A DNA stretch of 64,000 nucleotides from Paragordius varius (lineage: Eukaryota > Nematomorpha): contig OZ176057.1 of assembly GCA_964247055.1 (NCBI GenBank), forward strand, positions 2,108,001-2,172,000, in the 5' to 3' direction. The translations under genes and the position numbers were made by a program. Positions 61,251 through 64,000 of this stretch are shown here, piece after piece. Every line of letters begins with the position of its first letter. Positions within the stretch are counted from its first letter, which is position 1. The notes beneath the pieces are model-generated. The model searched no databases, had not been told where the DNA came from, and was given only the letters and a program-made list of their open reading frames with translations.

Positions 61251-61725
61251 TTTTCAGAAAAATATTTTGGCCGAATCGTTTTGACCACCTATTTATATAA
61301 TAATATGTGCGCTAATTTTGCAACATTTTGTATTATACTCTGAATATTATCTTAATTTTAAACGATACACAAGGTACTATCCAGCATTATTTTTTCGTAT
61401 TTTATCACTATTTTCTTTAATATATATATTTCATATTATCCCAAAATATTATATTTGAAATTGGATTAATAGCTTACTTAGGTGAATTTTGCAAATTATA
61501 TTCGTTTTCCTATGTCAGAAATACATCAAAAACAGATAAATTGATAGTACATGCCCTAAGAATATCATAAAAACCGTTAAACATTTTAAATGATCAAAAT
61601 TTAACATTAAGCTAATACAAATATGAATTTTTTCGATTCTAAAATAGCATATGCTAAACCATATTTGTGCTATTTCATATGTAATTGATTGATTAGGACC
61701 TAGATGTTGGATTAATTAGTTTTTG
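61251..61725. other. AT-rich region upstream of MRTF
   Basis: No gene seen. An in-frame TAG at 61717 lies just before the first ATG used for MRTF; the same TAG could serve as a splice acceptor, so 61726 may be in an internal exon. Confidence 0.4.
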
Positions 61726-64000
61726 ATGGATTTTTTTGAGGACATATTTATGGATATTTCCCAAAATATTCCGATTGATGTTAGAAGCAATGAAAGTGTG
61801 AATAATCCAAAATCCGTTTGTAATTCATCGTTAGAGAGCTCAAATAGCATTTTAAATCAATACCATAGTCCTACAAAAATAAATGACATAAATCTTAATT
61901 TATATTATGGAGAATTACCAACTTTGCATTTATCTCATACAGATTTACTGCCAAATGACGGCATTGATATAGTTCCAATAGATTCTGACGGTGATCGAAT
62001 GGGAGATGCATTAGCTTTAGATTCCTTGGAAGATTTTTTGGAAATCGGAAGTTTTCAAAGCGAATGCAGTACCAATAAAGCTACTTCAAATTATACCCTA
62101 ACTTCTTTTGATAGTGGTGCAGGGCATTTAACATCTCTTAATAGTGAATCTCCGAATCATTCTAATCTATATATAAATAAAGATAAATATACTTACCAAA
62201 AGCCTGAATCGAATTATATAATGAATCTTCATGATGATATGCATAAAAGACAGACGATTATGACATATGGGTTTCTAAAAACCCCATCGCCCCCACCCAT
62301 AATTGAATATCAATCACTCATTGAAACCAAAGAAGCTAATAAACATTGTATTTATTTTTTATATAAAAACCTGCAGAATTTTTGAAAAAATATTATTTTA
62401 GTATTTCTTAATCTTATTTTTTTCACTTCGGGGTAATAGCTGTGCCAATTAAGTGCATTTAATATAACTTATGTTTTTATAGCTTTGGAAACCAAGCTTT
62501 CACTCCGCAGACCAGTCAATGAGTTGATAGATCAAGGGATTATACCACGTATATATTTGGTTATAAATTTTTCAAGGTAAATTGTGGAATTAAAAATCTT
62601 TTTTAAAGTATAAAATATGAAATATTACTCTTTAAATTTTTGTAATCATTTATATAACAATCGGGCTCATAATGAATTTGATATTTTTTTGTATATTGAT
62701 ATATTTCGCTAACTCAAAATGATTCTATATAATTGTAGCGTTGCAAACATCGGGATCTATATATGAAAAACAGCAAAAACTTGAGCGATCTCGCATGACC
62801 GACATTCTTAAACAAAAAATTCAACGAAGACCAGACCGAGCTCAATTAGTTCAACAGCACATACTTGAAGGTTAATAACCAATTAATTGTTTAACATTTA
62901 TATATCTTAAAAATAATTTTTGAATATTTCAAGTTATTATTACTTTTTACTTTTTTAAATATTGAAGGCATTTAAATATATGCTTTATAAATATATCATT
63001 GATAACCTGTAAATATTTGATATTTTAGAAAACTATAGCCAAAAATGTGTCTATTTATCATAAGATATTGATTATCTAAATCAAAAAATGGAAATTGGTT
63101 CAACTGTTTTTAAATATTGCTATTTTTTTAATTCCCCTTTTTCAATTCTTTGCGTTTTAAATAATTTTTTGCTATAACTATTGTTAGTTTTTACTGTGTA
63201 ATTCCAATAAGTGAATATTTATTATTTGCTTTTGTCATATTTTATGTATCTTTTCCTGGCCAAACATATAATCTACTATCGTTTTTTTTCTATGAAACGA
63301 CAGAGACGTGTTTACTGGACCCACTTGTGGCTCAACAACAGAAACGGCTTAAAAGAGCTCGACTCCGGGAAGATCTCAATGATAAGTTGGCACATAGACC
63401 TGAACGTCAACAACTTGTAAATGCTCATTATCTTATACCTTCTCCGCCTTCGCTAAACTCTTCAAATATCGCTACTGTTTTTACCAACGGTAATCAAAGT
63501 TATGGCGATATTGCTTCAAATAGCAGCATATGTTTCTCGAATGAAAATACTATAAAGTCTTTAACTACTAATGTGTTGCAACAAAATTGGCAAGGCAACA
63601 ATATCATTACAGGAATACACTGTTCTAACCCGCATAATATACCGCAACACAATACTTACGATAATCAATATTGGTTAAACAATTCCGTCTCTAACGGCAA
63701 CAATCGTACTGATAATAAAAATTATGCATCCTCTGATCCACCGAATATTGTTTCAAGTGCCAATACTCATCACCAACCTCATCCTATAAACTATCCATTA
63801 ATACAATCTAGTACGAATCCATATATGGAAAATACAAATTTGCCATCTCATGTTACAATGTCTTCCAATAATGTCTTAAATATGCTGTCTAACAAAAATT
63901 CAGAGCTTTATACCTCCCAACCGTCCAATATGTCGTCATCTTTGTCAAATGTTTCTCATGGGCATTCTAACAAAATTTTTGACGTTGAATTAAAATCTGT
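61726..64000 (+). CDS. MRTF: Myocardin-related transcription factor (partial, 3-prime end outside)
   Basis: Actin-regulated coactivator of SRF: in the family, G-actin binds the N-terminal RPEL motifs and holds the protein in the cytoplasm. Exons 61726-62347, 62483-62548, 62739-62870 and 63304 onward all join in phase 1. RPEL1 KLSLRRPVNELIDQGIIP, RPEL2 ERSRMTDILKQKI with RRPDRAQLVQQHIL, RPEL3 KRARLREDLNDKL with HRPERQQLVNAHYL; linkers PPL between 1 and 2 and LEET after 2 match vertebrate and fly MRTFs. The first exon gives about 207 residues, acidic and Ser/Asn-rich (LALDSLEDFLEIGSF), ahead of RPEL1. After RPEL3 the chain is Asn/Ser/Gln-rich to the window end; basic, SAP and leucine-zipper regions would follow outside. 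The donor of exon 1 (CATT/GTATTT) is the least certain junction. Confidence 0.88.

Overview
The window is AT-rich animal DNA. Genes are split by GT-AG introns, intergenic space is large and full of repeats, and the recognisable genes are metazoan: a class A GPCR with enormous loops, a myocardin-related transcription factor (MRTF) with three RPEL motifs, an aldo-keto reductase (AKR), a small secreted protein and part of an unrecognised single-pass membrane protein. The mobile elements (Penelope-like, RTE-clade LINEs, mariner, hAT-type MITEs, Ty3/Gypsy relic) fit an invertebrate, perhaps an arthropod such as a copepod. That taxonomic guess is weak and rests on gene style only. Layout: (1) Positions 1-12545 and 28616-45795 are two copies of one segmental duplication in direct orientation, separated by about 16 kb. 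Both contain a decayed mariner on the minus strand, an AKR gene, hAT-like MITEs, a minus-strand transmembrane exon and an RTE LINE relic. By eye the first 8.4 kb of copy A is very similar to copy B and the part after that is clearly more diverged. Copy B has gained at least three insertions that copy A lacks: a 1.1-kb TAA-flanked element, a 1.57-kb foldback with 21-bp tandem-repeat ends, and a 0.25-kb foldback. It also holds a decayed ~320-bp tandem array at a site where copy A has unrelated sequence. The AKR gene is broken in both copies, at different places. (2) 12575-28615, between the copies, holds a LINE relic, a Ty3/Gypsy fossil, a three-exon gene for a 150-residue secreted protein with a perfect hairpin in its first intron, many inverted-repeat MITEs and the first recognisable exon of the copy-B AKR. 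(3) 45796-50442 holds an RTE LINE 3-prime part and AT-rich spacer. (4) 50443-55056 is a three-exon GPCR whose splice phases all agree, giving 1168 residues with about 350 residues in extracellular loop 2 and about 570 in intracellular loop 3. (5) 55658-61255 holds a hAT MITE and a young Penelope-like element flanked by inverted copies of its own 3-prime part, itself inserted in an older repeat. (6) 61726-64000 holds the first four coding exons of an MRTF gene that runs off the window. The GPCR, MRTF and secreted-protein genes look intact where visible. The AKR copies look like pseudogenes. No functional link between neighbouring genes is evident. Coordinates of exons come from reading frame, splice consensus and phase; nothing was aligned by computer.
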